64,000 nucleotides of DNA. It comes from Microbacterium saperdae. GTDB lineage: Bacteria; Actinomycetota; Actinomycetes; Actinomycetales; Microbacteriaceae. The DNA lies in the NCBI RefSeq assembly GCF_006716345.1, contig NZ_VFOX01000001.1, positions 1,984,001-2,048,000 on the forward strand, read 5' to 3'. Below, one piece after another: positions 1 through 7,987 of this stretch; positions within the stretch are counted from its first letter, which is position 1, and the number at the start of each line of letters is the position of its first letter. A program made the translations under genes and the position numbers. The notes under the pieces were generated by a model. That model was not told the DNA's origin, did not search any database, and saw only the letters and a program-made list of their open reading frames with translations.

Positions 1-1
1 C

Positions 2-508
2 ACAGGTGATGCAGAAGCCGTGGCGCAGCATGTGGCTGCCCAGCTCGGCATCGAGCGGGTGTTCGCCGGCGTGCGTCCCGAGGACAAGGCCTCGCGGGTG
101 CGTGAACTTCAGGGCGAAGGCAGGACCGTCGCGATGGTGGGAGACGGGGTGAACGACGCCCCTGCCCTTGCCCAGGCAGACGTCGGATTGGCCATCGGGG
201 CCGGGACCGACGTCGCCATCGCGTCCGCGGGGGTGATCCTCGCGAGCGACGACCCTCGAGCCGTGCTGTCCGTCATGGCACTCTCTCGCGCGAGCTACCG
301 CAAGATGAGACAGAACCTGTGGTGGGCCGCCGGATACAACCTGCTCTCCGTGCCGCTGGCGGCCGGAGTTCTGGCGCCGATCGGCTTCGTCCTGCCGATG
401 TCGGTGGGCGCGGTGCTGATGTCGCTCTCGACGATCGTCGTCGCGCTGAACGCGCAGTTGCTTCGTCGTGTCGACTTGCGCCCGTGGCGCACGTCCGCCG
501 TCCGTTGA
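2..508 (+). CDS. Heavy-metal (probably copper) P-type ATPase, C-terminal part
   Basis: This is the 3' end of a P1B-type cation ATPase; the start lies left of the window and the frame is open from base 2. The first visible residues are TGD, followed by the hinge motif [10 protein letters not shown] and then [12 protein letters not shown], which together form the end of the HAD-like phosphorylation domain. Two membrane helices follow. They carry a YN pair and MSLST followed by N-A, the pattern of the metal-binding helices 7 and 8 in Cu(+)/Ag(+) exporters rather than the D-x-G of zinc pumps. Metal specificity is inferred from those residues only, because the CPC helix and any N-terminal metal-binding domain are outside the window. 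Such enzymes hydrolyse ATP to export metal across the cytoplasmic membrane. The family assignment is firm. Confidence 0.93.
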   Translation, partial: TGDAEAVAQHVAAQLGIERVFAGVRPEDKASRVRELQGEGRTVAMVGDGVNDAPALAQADVGLAIGAGTDVAIASAGVILASDDPRAVLSVMALSRASYRKMRQNLWWAAGYNLLSVPLAAGVLAPIGFVLPMSVGAVLMSLSTIVVALNAQLLRRVDLRPWRTSAVR

Positions 509-536
509 GTGCGCCGGCGGCGGCCGGGACGAGCCC

Positions 537-542
537 TAGACT
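537..542 (+). promoter_or_regulatory. -10 element, leaderless promoter of the LysE gene
   Basis: TAGACT ends exactly six bases before the GTG at 549, so transcription would begin at or next to the start codon. There is no Shine-Dalgarno sequence between them. Confidence 0.65.
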
Positions 543-548
543 GACGAG

Positions 549-1178
549 GTGTCACTCGCTGTCTGGTTCTCCCTGCTGACCGCCTGCGTGGTGATCAGCT
601 TCACTCCGGGCGCCGGGGCGATCAACACCATGTCCAACGCCCTCAGTCAGGGGTGGAAACGATCGATCTGGGGCATCATCGGGCAACAGCTCGCCCTGAT
701 CGTGCATGTGGTGATCGTCGCCGCAGGTGTGGGTCTGCTCGTCTCGCAGTCCGAGGTCCTGTTCAACGTCATCCGCTACGCGGGTGCGGCATATCTGGTC
801 TTCCTCGGCATCCGGCTGATCCTCTCGAAGCCCAGCGCGATCGAGGTCGACGACGTCACCGTGATCGATACCCGCGAGAGCCACTGGTCGATGATCAGAC
901 GCGGGTTCTGGGTGAATCTGCTCAACCCGAAGGCGATCGTCTTCTTCCTCGCGTTCATCCCTCAGTTCATCCGGCTGGACGAACCGCAGCTCCCCCAGTA
1001 CCTGACGTTGATCGGCACCGTCATCGTGGTCGACGTGCTGGTCATGTGGGGCTTCTTCGCCGCCGCAGCGCGCCCGTTCCGCCGCCTCACGCGCTCTCCG
1101 CGCGGCCAGCGCACGCTGAACACGGTTTTCGGCGCTCTGTTCATCGCCGTCGCAGGACTCCTGGTCTTCCTGCACTGA
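549..1178 (+). CDS. LysE/RhtB family amino-acid or metabolite exporter
   Basis: A 209-residue membrane protein with the usual length of the LysE/RhtB exporters, predicted to have five or six helices. The N-terminal helix contains the family's FTPGAGAIN motif (Pro20-Gly21), followed by SQGWKRSIWGIIGQ, and the central NLLNPKAIVFFLAF segment is also characteristic. The family exports amino acids such as lysine, homoserine and threonine, or other small molecules, using the proton gradient; the substrate cannot be read from sequence. The GTG start is chosen because it sits six bases after a TAGACT hexamer and the first residues run straight into helix 1. It stands alone between the ATPase and the metallopeptidase, with no coupling to either. 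Confidence 0.9.
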   Translation: MSLAVWFSLLTACVVISFTPGAGAINTMSNALSQGWKRSIWGIIGQQLALIVHVVIVAAGVGLLVSQSEVLFNVIRYAGAAYLVFLGIRLILSKPSAIEVDDVTVIDTRESHWSMIRRGFWVNLLNPKAIVFFLAFIPQFIRLDEPQLPQYLTLIGTVIVVDVLVMWGFFAAAARPFRRLTRSPRGQRTLNTVFGALFIAVAGLLVFLH

Positions 1179-1211
1179 GCGCCTCCCCGTCTCCGCCGGC
1201 GCGCAGCCGTC

Positions 1212-1217
1212 TAGGCT
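1212..1217 (+). promoter_or_regulatory. -10 element for the metallopeptidase-clpS-DUF2017 cluster
   Basis: TAGGCT lies five bases before the in-frame GTG at 1223 and eight before the ATG at 1226. Either start would make the transcript leaderless or nearly so. Confidence 0.55.
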
Positions 1218-1225
1218 GGAACGTG

Positions 1226-1573
1226 ATGGAGATGGATGCCGTGGCCTTCGAGGCCCTCGTGATCGACGAACTCGACCGTCTGCCTGACGACATGGTGGAT
1301 GGTCTCGAGAACGTCGTCTTCGTCGTCGAGGACCGCCCCGAGGACGGGACACTCGACCTGCTGGGGCTCTACGACGGCCTGGCACTCACGGAGCGGACTC
1401 AGTACGGCATGGGCGAGCTCCCGGACCGGATCATCGTGTTCCGGGAACCCCACCTGGCCGAGTGCGATAACGAGGAGGAACTCCGACAGGAGATCCACAC
1501 CACCCTCGTGCATGAGATCGCCCACTTCTACGGCATAGATGACGAACAACTGCACGAGCTGGGATGGGCATGA
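1226..1573 (+). CDS. Small metallopeptidase-like protein (HExxH zincin)
   Basis: A 115-residue acidic protein with VHEIAHFYGIDDE near the C terminus. His96, Glu97 and His100 form the HExxH zinc motif, with the downstream G-I-D-D-E typical of the short actinobacterial metallopeptidase family. No signal peptide or membrane helix is visible, so it should be cytoplasmic. Its substrate is unknown. The ATG at 1226 is used, but an in-frame GTG at 1223 is at least as plausible given the -10 hexamer just upstream. Its stop codon overlaps the clpS start as ATGA, so it is the first gene of a coupled cluster with clpS and DUF2017. That suggests, but does not prove, a link with regulated proteolysis. Confidence 0.88.
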   Translation: MEMDAVAFEALVIDELDRLPDDMVDGLENVVFVVEDRPEDGTLDLLGLYDGLALTERTQYGMGELPDRIIVFREPHLAECDNEEELRQEIHTTLVHEIAHFYGIDDEQLHELGWA

Positions 1574-1866
1574 CCACTCCCCTCGCGACCCCGGACCTGG
1601 ACGAGGTCACCGACCTCCGTGCGGCGCCCCTGGAGCCCTGGCAGGTCGTCGTCTGGAACGATCCGGTCAATCTCATGAGCTATGTGGTGCGGGTCTTCCG
1701 GACTTACTTCGGATACAGCCAGGATCGCGCGACCGCACTGATGCTCTCGGTGCATCACGACGGACACGCCATCGTCGCCACCGGGCCGCGCGAGACCATG
1801 GAGGTACACGCGCAGGCGATGCATGACTACGGGCTCTGGGCGACGGTGCGAAAGGCCCCGCTGTGA
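1570..1866 (+). CDS. clpS: ATP-dependent Clp protease adaptor ClpS
   Basis: ClpS binds the N-terminal domain of a Clp ATPase (ClpC in actinobacteria) and delivers N-degron substrates to the ClpCP protease. The 98-residue protein has the conserved WNDPVNLMSYVV segment (Asn30-Asp31-Pro32), which shapes the pocket for the substrate's first residue. It also has the SVHHDG motif and a C-terminal AMHDYGLWATV strand. The ATG at 1570 is preferred over the one at 1564 because it forms an ATGA overlap with the preceding stop. The clpS stop in turn overlaps the GTG of the DUF2017 gene, so all three proteins are probably made from one mRNA by coupled translation. Confidence 0.96.
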   Translation: MTTPLATPDLDEVTDLRAAPLEPWQVVVWNDPVNLMSYVVRVFRTYFGYSQDRATALMLSVHHDGHAIVATGPRETMEVHAQAMHDYGLWATVRKAPL

Positions 1867-2351
1867 CCACGACCACGCTCGTCATCCCCCTCGCGTATCT
1901 CGAGGGGGTCCACCTGGCGCAGCTGGTGGAGGACTTCGCCGAACTCGTCGGGGCAGACCGCGATGTTCAGGACCCGGCGATCGTGCGTCTGACGCCCAGC
2001 CCCTACCCCGAGGATCGGGAGGCCGCTGATTCCTTCGCCGCGAGCACTCGTGAGGACCTCCTCGATCGTCGGCTCCTCGACGCGCAGACCGTCCGCAACG
2101 CGCTCGGCGCGTTCCGGGCGGACGGAGATCTCTCCGAGGAGGAGGCGCTGGCCTCGCATGACGTGGTCATCCGCACCACGGATGTCGATGCATGGATGCG
2201 AACGCTCACGGCACTGCGCCTGGTCATCGCGACCCGGCTCGGTATCGTGTCCGACGACGACCACGACGCGGAGGATGACCGCTACGGCATCTACGACTGG
2301 CTCGGATACCGTCTGGAGACAGTGATCCAGGCCGCTGACGAGGTCAGCTGA
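1863..2351 (+). CDS. DUF2017 family protein
   Basis: A 162-residue acidic, mostly helical soluble protein. It matches the DUF2017 family that commonly lies directly after clpS in actinobacteria; I recognise it by that position together with its length and by the pattern LRLVIATRLG followed by an acidic stretch and YDWLGYRLE. The function is unknown. The GTG start overlaps the clpS stop as GTGA. The conserved pairing implies a role connected with Clp proteolysis, but nothing in the sequence shows an active site. The gene ends 13 bases before the convergent kinase gene, with no clear hairpin between them. Confidence 0.85.
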   Translation: MTTTTLVIPLAYLEGVHLAQLVEDFAELVGADRDVQDPAIVRLTPSPYPEDREAADSFAASTREDLLDRRLLDAQTVRNALGAFRADGDLSEEEALASHDVVIRTTDVDAWMRTLTALRLVIATRLGIVSDDDHDAEDDRYGIYDWLGYRLETVIQAADEVS

Positions 2352-2364
2352 ACCATCGTCGCTG

Positions 2365-2946
2365 CTAGGGGATCTCGACGATCCGCGTCGCGTGCGCACG
2401 CGGGGCGTCGCGATCCACATGGCGCAGTTCCTGCGCGGCCCACCTGTCCCAGTGCGGGCGGTAGGTCTCGCCGTCGCGCGCGAGAGCCCTCGCCTTTCTC
2501 ACCGGATCCGCTGCATCCACCCAGATGCGCACGTCGGCGAGTGCGGCAGTGGCAGGCGTCAACGCACCGCTGCCCTCGATGATCACCCCGAGCGCCGGAT
2601 CGACGGCGTTGCTCTCGGCCGGCGCTCCCTGCTCCCAATCCCAACGGTTCCAGGTGCCCAGGTATCCGCGGCCATGGGGGCGCAGAACGCCGTCGAGGAC
2701 ATGTGCGACTCCGTCGTCCAGCCCGTCCCACCCCGGGTACAGCGAGTCGAGCGCGATGACCTGTACGCGTCCCGCCAAGGGCCACTGCCGTGCCACCCTG
2801 GCCGCCAACGACGATTTCCCGGCACCGCTTCGTCCATCGATGAGCACGACCGGATTCGCAGCCGCGACGGCACGGATGTCCTGCTCGATCAGGAGCGCGG
2901 CACGCTCCAGTGCGGCCGCGACGGGATCGTCACTTCTTGAGGGCAC
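2365..2946 (-). CDS. Uridine kinase-like P-loop NTPase
   Basis: A 193-residue P-loop protein. The Walker A motif GRSGAGKSS is at about residues 38-46, and a downstream DSLYPGWDGL segment resembles the nucleoside-binding loop of uridine kinase-type phosphotransferases. The conserved DPVRKARALARDGE near the C terminus resembles the lid of these kinases. It is expected to phosphorylate a small hydroxylated substrate, possibly a nucleoside, but the substrate is not determined. The chosen GTG overlaps the 3' end of the upstream gene by 17 bases and lacks a good Shine-Dalgarno sequence, so the exact start is uncertain. No signal peptide is seen. It is probably co-transcribed with the GerW-like gene. 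Confidence 0.8.
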   Translation of the reverse strand: MPSRSDDPVAAALERAALLIEQDIRAVAAANPVVLIDGRSGAGKSSLAARVARQWPLAGRVQVIALDSLYPGWDGLDDGVAHVLDGVLRPHGRGYLGTWNRWDWEQGAPAESNAVDPALGVIIEGSGALTPATAALADVRIWVDAADPVRKARALARDGETYRPHWDRWAAQELRHVDRDAPRAHATRIVEIP

Positions 2947-3247
2947 GGATGATGCGGCTGAACGCGCGACCGGTGACCCAGATGAAGGGCACGGCGACGA
3001 CGAGAAGCGTGATGATGTTCGGTTCGAAGCGGAGGCCTTCCTCGCGGCGCACGTACACGCCGACCGGAATCGACACTCCGCCACCGCCCCCACCCTCTGC
3101 TCCGTCGCCGCTTCCGCCTCCGAAGCCCGAGTACGTGAAGGCGACCGGTGTGATGCTGACGCCGTCGACGTCCTGCGTCTCGCCGTAGGCGCTCTTCACG
3201 CCGAAGGTTGCAGCTTGCTTTCCGAGTTCCAGTGCGATGTTCGGCAT
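2930..3247 (-). CDS. GerW/YtfJ-like protein with C-terminal membrane helix
   Basis: A 105-residue protein. It has the GerW (Spore_YtfJ) core: a strand ending ITPVAFTYSGFGGGSG, a long glycine-rich loop (residues 43-57), then VSIPVGVYVRREEGLRF. A hydrophobic segment at about residues 78-92 and a basic end (RIIRALKK) indicate membrane anchoring. In Bacillus, YtfJ/GerW acts in spore germination, but relatives are common in non-sporulating actinobacteria, where the role is unknown. The ATG at 3247 is six bases after a TACCGT hexamer. The downstream kinase gene overlaps its end. Confidence 0.75.
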   Translation of the reverse strand: MPNIALELGKQAATFGVKSAYGETQDVDGVSITPVAFTYSGFGGGSGDGAEGGGGGGVSIPVGVYVRREEGLRFEPNIITLLVVAVPFIWVTGRAFSRIIRALKK

Positions 3248-3253
3248 GGTCCC

Positions 3254-3259
3254 ACGGTA
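3254..3259 (-). promoter_or_regulatory. -10 element, leaderless promoter of the GerW-like gene
   Basis: Read on the minus strand this is TACCGT, separated from the ATG at 3247 by exactly six bases (GGGACC). Confidence 0.6.
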
Positions 3260-3284
3260 CTCGACAGAAGGGATGTGTGCGGGG

Positions 3285-4541
3285 TCAGTCGACGCCGTGC
3301 GCCTTCGGGTGCTGCACGGCGCCGCGCCCATCGTCGCGTCCGAGGTGCCGTGCCCGTGTGATCGTGGCATTGCCGAAACGGGCGACCGCGTCGTCGACAG
3401 CGCCCTCGACCCGTCGCCAGTCCTCGTCGTCATCCCACAATCCGAGGCCGCCTCCCCCTGCGGGACGGAGCTTCTCGGCACGGACCCCGACGAGACGAAC
3501 GGGGTCGCGGCGCTCGATCTGTTCGAACAGCGCGTTCGCGGATTCGCCGATCCGTTGACCCACCGCTGTGGGCTCCGCCAGCGTCTGCGAGCGGTTGAGC
3601 GTGCGGAAGTCGTCGAAGCGCACCTTGATCGACACGGTGCCGGCTTCCCACCCGGCGCGGCGCAACCGGGCGGCGACGCGATCCGCGAGCCGCAGCAGCT
3701 CGCCACGGAGGAACTCCCGGTCGAGGATGTCGTGCTCGAAGGTCTCCTCGTGGCCGACGCTCTTCTCGACGCGATCGGTTTCGATCACCCGGGCGTCCTG
3801 CCCTCGTGCGAGTTGCACGAGTCGTGCGCTCAGTGCAGCTCCGACCGCGCGATCGAGCATCTCGCTCGGTGCATCCCGGATGTCCTTGATGGTCCTGATA
3901 CCGCGCGCTTCGAGCGCCTCTGCGGCTTTCGGGCCCACGCCCCACATCGCCCGGACCGGCCGCGGGGAGAGGAAGTCGAGAGTATCGGCGGCGGCGACCA
4001 CCAGCATGCCGTCGGGCTTCGCCACCGTCGACGCCATCTTCGCCACGTGCTTCGTCGCCGCGACCCCGACGCTGCAGGTGATGCCGACCTCTTCGCTCAC
4101 GCGCGCGCGGATGAGCGCCGCGATCTGCGAGGGACTCCCCCAGAGACGTCGGACTCCCTGTACGTCGAGGAACGCCTCGTCGACAGACAGCGGTTCCACG
4201 AGCGGCGTGAACGATTCGAAGATCGCCATCACCTGACGCGACACCTCTTGATAGCGATGGAAGTGCGGCATCACGATACGCGCGGTCGGACACAGCCGCA
4301 TCGCCTGCGCGACCGGCATCGCGGCCCGCACACCGTAGCGCCGCGCCTCGTAGGAGGCGCTGGATACCACGGATCGGCCGTCCGGGGCACCGATGATCAG
4401 CGGCAGGCCTCGCAGGCCGGGGTCATCGAGCACTTCGACTGCCGCGTAGAACGCGTCCATGTCGACGTGCAGAATACGGGTGCCGGTGTCGTCGGCATCC
4501 ACGGACGAGACAGTCCGCCCTCTGCCGTCGCCCTGTCCCAT
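3285..4541 (-). CDS. dinB: DNA polymerase IV (Y-family)
   Basis: A translesion polymerase of 418 residues. The catalytic acidic residues are visible: Asp27 in HVDMDAFYAAVE, and Asp121-Glu122 in SVDEAFLD. YEARRYGVRAAMP is the conserved fingers segment, and a helix-hairpin-helix region follows (WGVGPKAAEALEARGI). The second half forms the little-finger domain. The enzyme copies damaged DNA with low fidelity and acts at stalled forks. The start codon is six bases after GAGAAT, a weak -10 match. I see no actinobacterial LexA box (GAAC-N4-GTTC) upstream, so SOS control is not evident. Confidence 0.96.
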   Translation of the reverse strand: MGQGDGRGRTVSSVDADDTGTRILHVDMDAFYAAVEVLDDPGLRGLPLIIGAPDGRSVVSSASYEARRYGVRAAMPVAQAMRLCPTARIVMPHFHRYQEVSRQVMAIFESFTPLVEPLSVDEAFLDVQGVRRLWGSPSQIAALIRARVSEEVGITCSVGVAATKHVAKMASTVAKPDGMLVVAAADTLDFLSPRPVRAMWGVGPKAAEALEARGIRTIKDIRDAPSEMLDRAVGAALSARLVQLARGQDARVIETDRVEKSVGHEETFEHDILDREFLRGELLRLADRVAARLRRAGWEAGTVSIKVRFDDFRTLNRSQTLAEPTAVGQRIGESANALFEQIERRDPVRLVGVRAEKLRPAGGGGLGLWDDDEDWRRVEGAVDDAVARFGNATITRARHLGRDDGRGAVQHPKAHGVD

Positions 4542-4547
4542 GAGACC

Positions 4548-4553
4548 ATTCTC
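4548..4553 (-). promoter_or_regulatory. Weak -10-like element before dinB
   Basis: GAGAAT on the minus strand lies six bases (GGTCTC) before the dinB ATG. It lacks the initial T of TANNNT but shares the spacing seen at many other genes here. Confidence 0.35.
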
Positions 4554-4589
4554 CCCTGGACCTCCGACATGGAGGTCCAGGGTCGAGGG

Positions 4590-6104
4590 TTACTGCGCTG
4601 CGCGCTCGAGAACCAGCTCGCGCACGCGGGCGGCGTCGGCCTGGCCCTTCATCGCCTTCATGACGGCACCGATCACAGCCCCGGCGGCCTGGACCTTGCC
4701 GTCCTGGATCTTCGCGAGCACATCGGGCTGAGCAGCGAGGGCCTCATCGATCGCGGCGATCAACGCACCGTCATCCGAGACGACCGCGAGTCCGCGGGCG
4801 TCCACGACCTCCTGCGGGGTGCCCTCGCCGGCGATGACGCCTTCGAGAACCTGGCGAGCGAGCTTGTCCGTCAGCGTCCCCGCGTCGACCAGCAGCTGCA
4901 GAGCCGCGACGTTCTGCGGGCTGATCAGGGCGGCGGCGTCCTTCTCCTGCGTGTTCGCGAGGCGGCTGATCTCGCCGGTCCACCACTTGCGCGCCGTGGC
5001 GGGTGTCGCTCCGGCCGCGATCGTGGCCTCGACCTCGTCGATCAGGCCGCCGTTGCGCACATCCTGGAACTCGAGGTCCGTGAAGCCCCAGTCGGCCTTG
5101 AGACGGCGTCGACGAGCGACGGGCTGCTCAGGCAGAGCGGCTCGGAGCTCCTCGATGAGCTCGTGCGCCGGCTCCACGGGAAGCAGGTCGGGCTCGGGGA
5201 AGTAGCGGTAGTCGTCGGCGTCCGACTTCGGACGACCAGGGGAGGTCGTCCCGGTGTCCTCGTGCCAGTGACGCGTCTCCTGCGTGATCGTGCCGCCGTC
5301 GGCGAGGATCTGCGCCTGGCGCTGGATCTCGTATCGCACCGCGCGCTCGACCGAACGCATCGAGTTGACGTTCTTCGTCTCAGTGCGGGTGCCGAGCTTC
5401 TCCGCGCCGCGAGGGCGGAGCGAGACGTTGGCGTCGCAGCGCAGGTTGCCGCGCTCGAGACGGGCCTCCGAGATGCCGAGGCTGCGCACGATGTCGCGGA
5501 TCGTCGAGACGTACGCCTTCGCCACCTCGGGCGCACGGTGCTCGGCGCCGAAGATCACCTTGGTGACGATCTCGACGAGCGGAACGCCGGCGCGGTTGTA
5601 GTCGACGAGCGAGTACTCGGCGCCCTGGATACGACCGGTCGCGCCCCCCATGTGGGTGAGCTTGCCGGCGTCCTCCTCCATGTGCGCCCGCTCGATCGGA
5701 ATCGTCACGAGGGTGCCGTCCTCGAGTTCGACCTCGACCGACCCCTCGAAGGCGATCGGCTCGTCGTACTGCGAGATCTGGTAGTTCTTGCCCAGGTCCG
5801 GGTAGAAGTAGTTCTTGCGTGCGAATCGGCTCGACTCGGCGATCGAGCATCCGAGGGCGAGGCCGAGGCTGATCGACGAACGGATCGCGGTCTCGTTCAC
5901 GACCGGCAACGAGCCGGGCAGACCGAGGTCCACCGGCGCGATGAGGGTGTTCGGAGCCGCGGAGTGGAAGGCCTCGTTCGCCGGGTTCGGCGCGTCGGAG
6001 AACATCTTGGTGTTGGTGTTGAGCTCGACGTGCACCTCGAAGCCGAGAACCGGCTCGAAGAGCTCGAGTGCCTTGTCGAAGTCCATGAGCTTGGCGGTGG
6101 CCAT
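4590..6104 (-). CDS. gatB: Aspartyl/glutamyl-tRNA(Asn/Gln) amidotransferase subunit B
   Basis: GatB is the kinase and tRNA-binding subunit of GatCAB, which converts Glu-tRNA(Gln) or Asp-tRNA(Asn) to the correct amide form. The 504-residue length is normal. The N terminus carries [16 protein letters not shown], followed by the cradle domain ([13 protein letters not shown]), and the last ~150 residues are the YqeY-type tRNA-binding domain. The ATG at 6104 overlaps the gatA stop as TGATG, and an upstream GAGGGA serves as ribosome binding site. It is the last gene of a gatC-gatA-gatB operon. Such organisms usually lack GlnRS, which is not testable here. Confidence 0.98.
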   Translation of the reverse strand: MATAKLMDFDKALELFEPVLGFEVHVELNTNTKMFSDAPNPANEAFHSAAPNTLIAPVDLGLPGSLPVVNETAIRSSISLGLALGCSIAESSRFARKNYFYPDLGKNYQISQYDEPIAFEGSVEVELEDGTLVTIPIERAHMEEDAGKLTHMGGATGRIQGAEYSLVDYNRAGVPLVEIVTKVIFGAEHRAPEVAKAYVSTIRDIVRSLGISEARLERGNLRCDANVSLRPRGAEKLGTRTETKNVNSMRSVERAVRYEIQRQAQILADGGTITQETRHWHEDTGTTSPGRPKSDADDYRYFPEPDLLPVEPAHELIEELRAALPEQPVARRRRLKADWGFTDLEFQDVRNGGLIDEVEATIAAGATPATARKWWTGEISRLANTQEKDAAALISPQNVAALQLLVDAGTLTDKLARQVLEGVIAGEGTPQEVVDARGLAVVSDDGALIAAIDEALAAQPDVLAKIQDGKVQAAGAVIGAVMKAMKGQADAARVRELVLERAAQ

Positions 6105-7621
6105 CAGCGGTTCCCTCCTGCGAGCTTGGGTGCACGTGTGAGGAGCGGTGCGCCCCACGCGTCGAGGAGCACGGCCTCGAGGGCCGCACCGACGCGGTAC
6201 AGACGGGCGTCCTCCCGTGCCGGAGCGATGAACTGGATGCCGACGGGAAGCCCGTCCTCGGCGGCGAGACCGCTGGGGATCGAGATGCCGGGCACTCCAG
6301 CGAGGTTCACCGGAATCGTCGTGATGTCGTTCAAGTACATCTGCAGCGGGTCGTCGATCTTCTCACCGATCTTGAACGCGGTGGTCGGGGCCGACGGCGT
6401 CGCGATGACGTCGACGTCGGCGAAGGCGGCAGCGAAGTCCTGCTGGATCAGCGTGCGGACCTTCTGAGCGCTTCCGTAATACGCGTCGTAGTATCCGGCG
6501 GACAGCGCGTAGGTTCCGAGGATGATGCGCCGCTTGACCTCATCGCCGAAGCCGGCGTCGCGCGTCGCGGACATGACGTCCTCGACGGTCGGGTTGCCGT
6601 CCGGTGTGACCCGCAGACCGAATCGCACGGAGTCGAACTTCGCGAGGTTGCTCGACGCCTCCGCAGGAAGGATCAGGTAGTAGGCGGCGACGCCGTACTC
6701 GAAGTGCGGAGCGCCGATCTCGACGATCTCGGCACCCTGCGCCTCCATGAGGGCCAGTGCGCTGCGGAACGATTCCGCGACGCCGGGCTGGAAGCCGCTG
6801 TCGGGAAGCTCGCGGATGACGCCGACCTTCAGTCCCTTGAGCACATCGCCCCGTGCGCCGTCGCGCGCTGCGGCAGCGAAAGAGGGCCACTCATCGCGCA
6901 GAGAGGTCGAGTCCTTGGGGTCATGGCCGCCGATCACGTCGTGCAGCAGACCGGCATCCAGAACGGTCCGGGTGACCGGGCCGACCTGATCGAGGCTCGA
7001 CGCCAGGGCGATCGCTCCGTACCTGCTGACGCCGCCGTACGTCGGCTTCACACCGACCGTTCCGGTGACGTGAGCGGGCTGACGGATGGATCCACCCGTG
7101 TCCGAGCCGAGCGCGAGTGGCGCCTCGAAGGCGGCGACGGCGGCGGCCGATCCACCACCGGATCCACCGGGGATGCGGTCGAGATCCCACGGGTTGCGGG
7201 TCGGACCGTAGGCCGAATGCTCCGTGGAGGACCCCATCGCGAACTCGTCCATGTTGGTCTTGCCCAGCGGGACGAGGCCGGCTGCGCGGGACCGGGCGAC
7301 CACAGTGGCGTCATACGGCGAGAGATAGCCCTCGAGGATGCGCGAGCCGCTCGTGGTCGGCTGGTCGGTCGTGACCAGGACGTCCTTGATCGCGAGCGGG
7401 ACACCGGCGAGAGGACCCAGGTCCTCCCCTGCCGCACGCTGGGCATCGATCGCCGCAGCCGTGTCGAGCGCGTGCTCGTTGATGTGCAGGAAGGCGTGGA
7501 CGGCACCGTCCACCGCGGCGATGCGGTCGAGATGCGCCTGCGTGGCCTCGACGCTCGAGATCTCGCGGGAGGTCAGCTTCGCGGCGAGTTCGGCTGCGGT
7601 CAGTCGGGTGATGTCGCTCAC
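6104..7621 (-). CDS. gatA: Amidotransferase subunit A (glutaminase)
   Basis: GatA hydrolyses glutamine and passes ammonia to GatB. At 505 residues it carries the full amidase signature: Lys79 (in LAIKD), cis-Ser154 (in PGGSGGGS) and nucleophile Ser178 (in GSDTGGSIR), at the numbering known for characterised GatA proteins. The GTG start overlaps the gatC stop (GTGA), and its own stop overlaps gatB (TGATG). The three subunits should therefore be made in fixed ratio from one message. Nothing unusual is seen. Confidence 0.98.
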   Translation of the reverse strand: MSDITRLTAAELAAKLTSREISSVEATQAHLDRIAAVDGAVHAFLHINEHALDTAAAIDAQRAAGEDLGPLAGVPLAIKDVLVTTDQPTTSGSRILEGYLSPYDATVVARSRAAGLVPLGKTNMDEFAMGSSTEHSAYGPTRNPWDLDRIPGGSGGGSAAAVAAFEAPLALGSDTGGSIRQPAHVTGTVGVKPTYGGVSRYGAIALASSLDQVGPVTRTVLDAGLLHDVIGGHDPKDSTSLRDEWPSFAAAARDGARGDVLKGLKVGVIRELPDSGFQPGVAESFRSALALMEAQGAEIVEIGAPHFEYGVAAYYLILPAEASSNLAKFDSVRFGLRVTPDGNPTVEDVMSATRDAGFGDEVKRRIILGTYALSAGYYDAYYGSAQKVRTLIQQDFAAAFADVDVIATPSAPTTAFKIGEKIDDPLQMYLNDITTIPVNLAGVPGISIPSGLAAEDGLPVGIQFIAPAREDARLYRVGAALEAVLLDAWGAPLLTRAPKLAGGNR

Positions 7622-7917
7622 TGCTCTTCTCCCAGGATCGCGGTGACGCGGAAGCGGCCGTCGGCCGCGTCCGGTGCATTCTGGAGCACCTGCTCGTGCG
7701 TGAGCGTCTCGCCGACCACATCGGGACGGAAGACGTTGCTCAGCGGAATCGGATGACTCGTCGCGACGATGTCGTCGGTTGCCACCTCCGACACCTTCGC
7801 GATGTTGTCCACGATGGCGTCGAGCTGGCCGGTGAGCCGCGACACCTCGTCGTCGTTCAGCTGGATGCGCGCGAGCACACCGAGATGGCGTACAAGATCA
7901 GGGGTGATTTCAGACAC
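7618..7917 (-). CDS. gatC: Amidotransferase subunit C
   Basis: A 99-residue protein, first gene of the gatCAB operon. It has the conserved start [15 protein letters not shown] and the C-terminal [10 protein letters not shown] belt that wraps around GatA and stabilises it. The GTG is six bases after a TAGACT hexamer, so the whole operon appears to begin on a leaderless transcript. A divergent acyl-CoA ligase gene starts 71 bases away. Confidence 0.96.
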   Translation of the reverse strand: MSEITPDLVRHLGVLARIQLNDDEVSRLTGQLDAIVDNIAKVSEVATDDIVATSHPIPLSNVFRPDVVGETLTHEQVLQNAPDAADGRFRVTAILGEEQ

Positions 7918-7923
7918 GCCCCA

Positions 7924-7929
7924 AGTCTA
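7924..7929 (-). promoter_or_regulatory. -10 element, leaderless promoter of gatCAB
   Basis: TAGACT on the minus strand, spaced six bases (TGGGGC) from the gatC GTG. It faces away from the acyl-CoA ligase promoter about 50 bases to the right. Confidence 0.68.
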
Positions 7930-7975
7930 GTTGTCACGCCCGGCGCCTCTCACCCGCCGCTTCCCGGGCGCGGCC

Positions 7976-7981
7976 TATGCT
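7976..7981 (+). promoter_or_regulatory. -10 element, leaderless promoter of the acyl-CoA ligase gene
   Basis: TATGCT, six bases (GAGCGG) before the GTG at 7988. Confidence 0.65.
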
Positions 7982-7987
7982 GAGCGG

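Noticed and set aside
3237..6467. A very long open frame on the plus strand (about 1,076 codons)
   Set aside because: It lies antisense to dinB, gatB and part of gatA, which have complete family motifs. Its composition (Arg, Asp, Glu, Val, Leu rich) is what the reverse strand of GC-rich genes gives.
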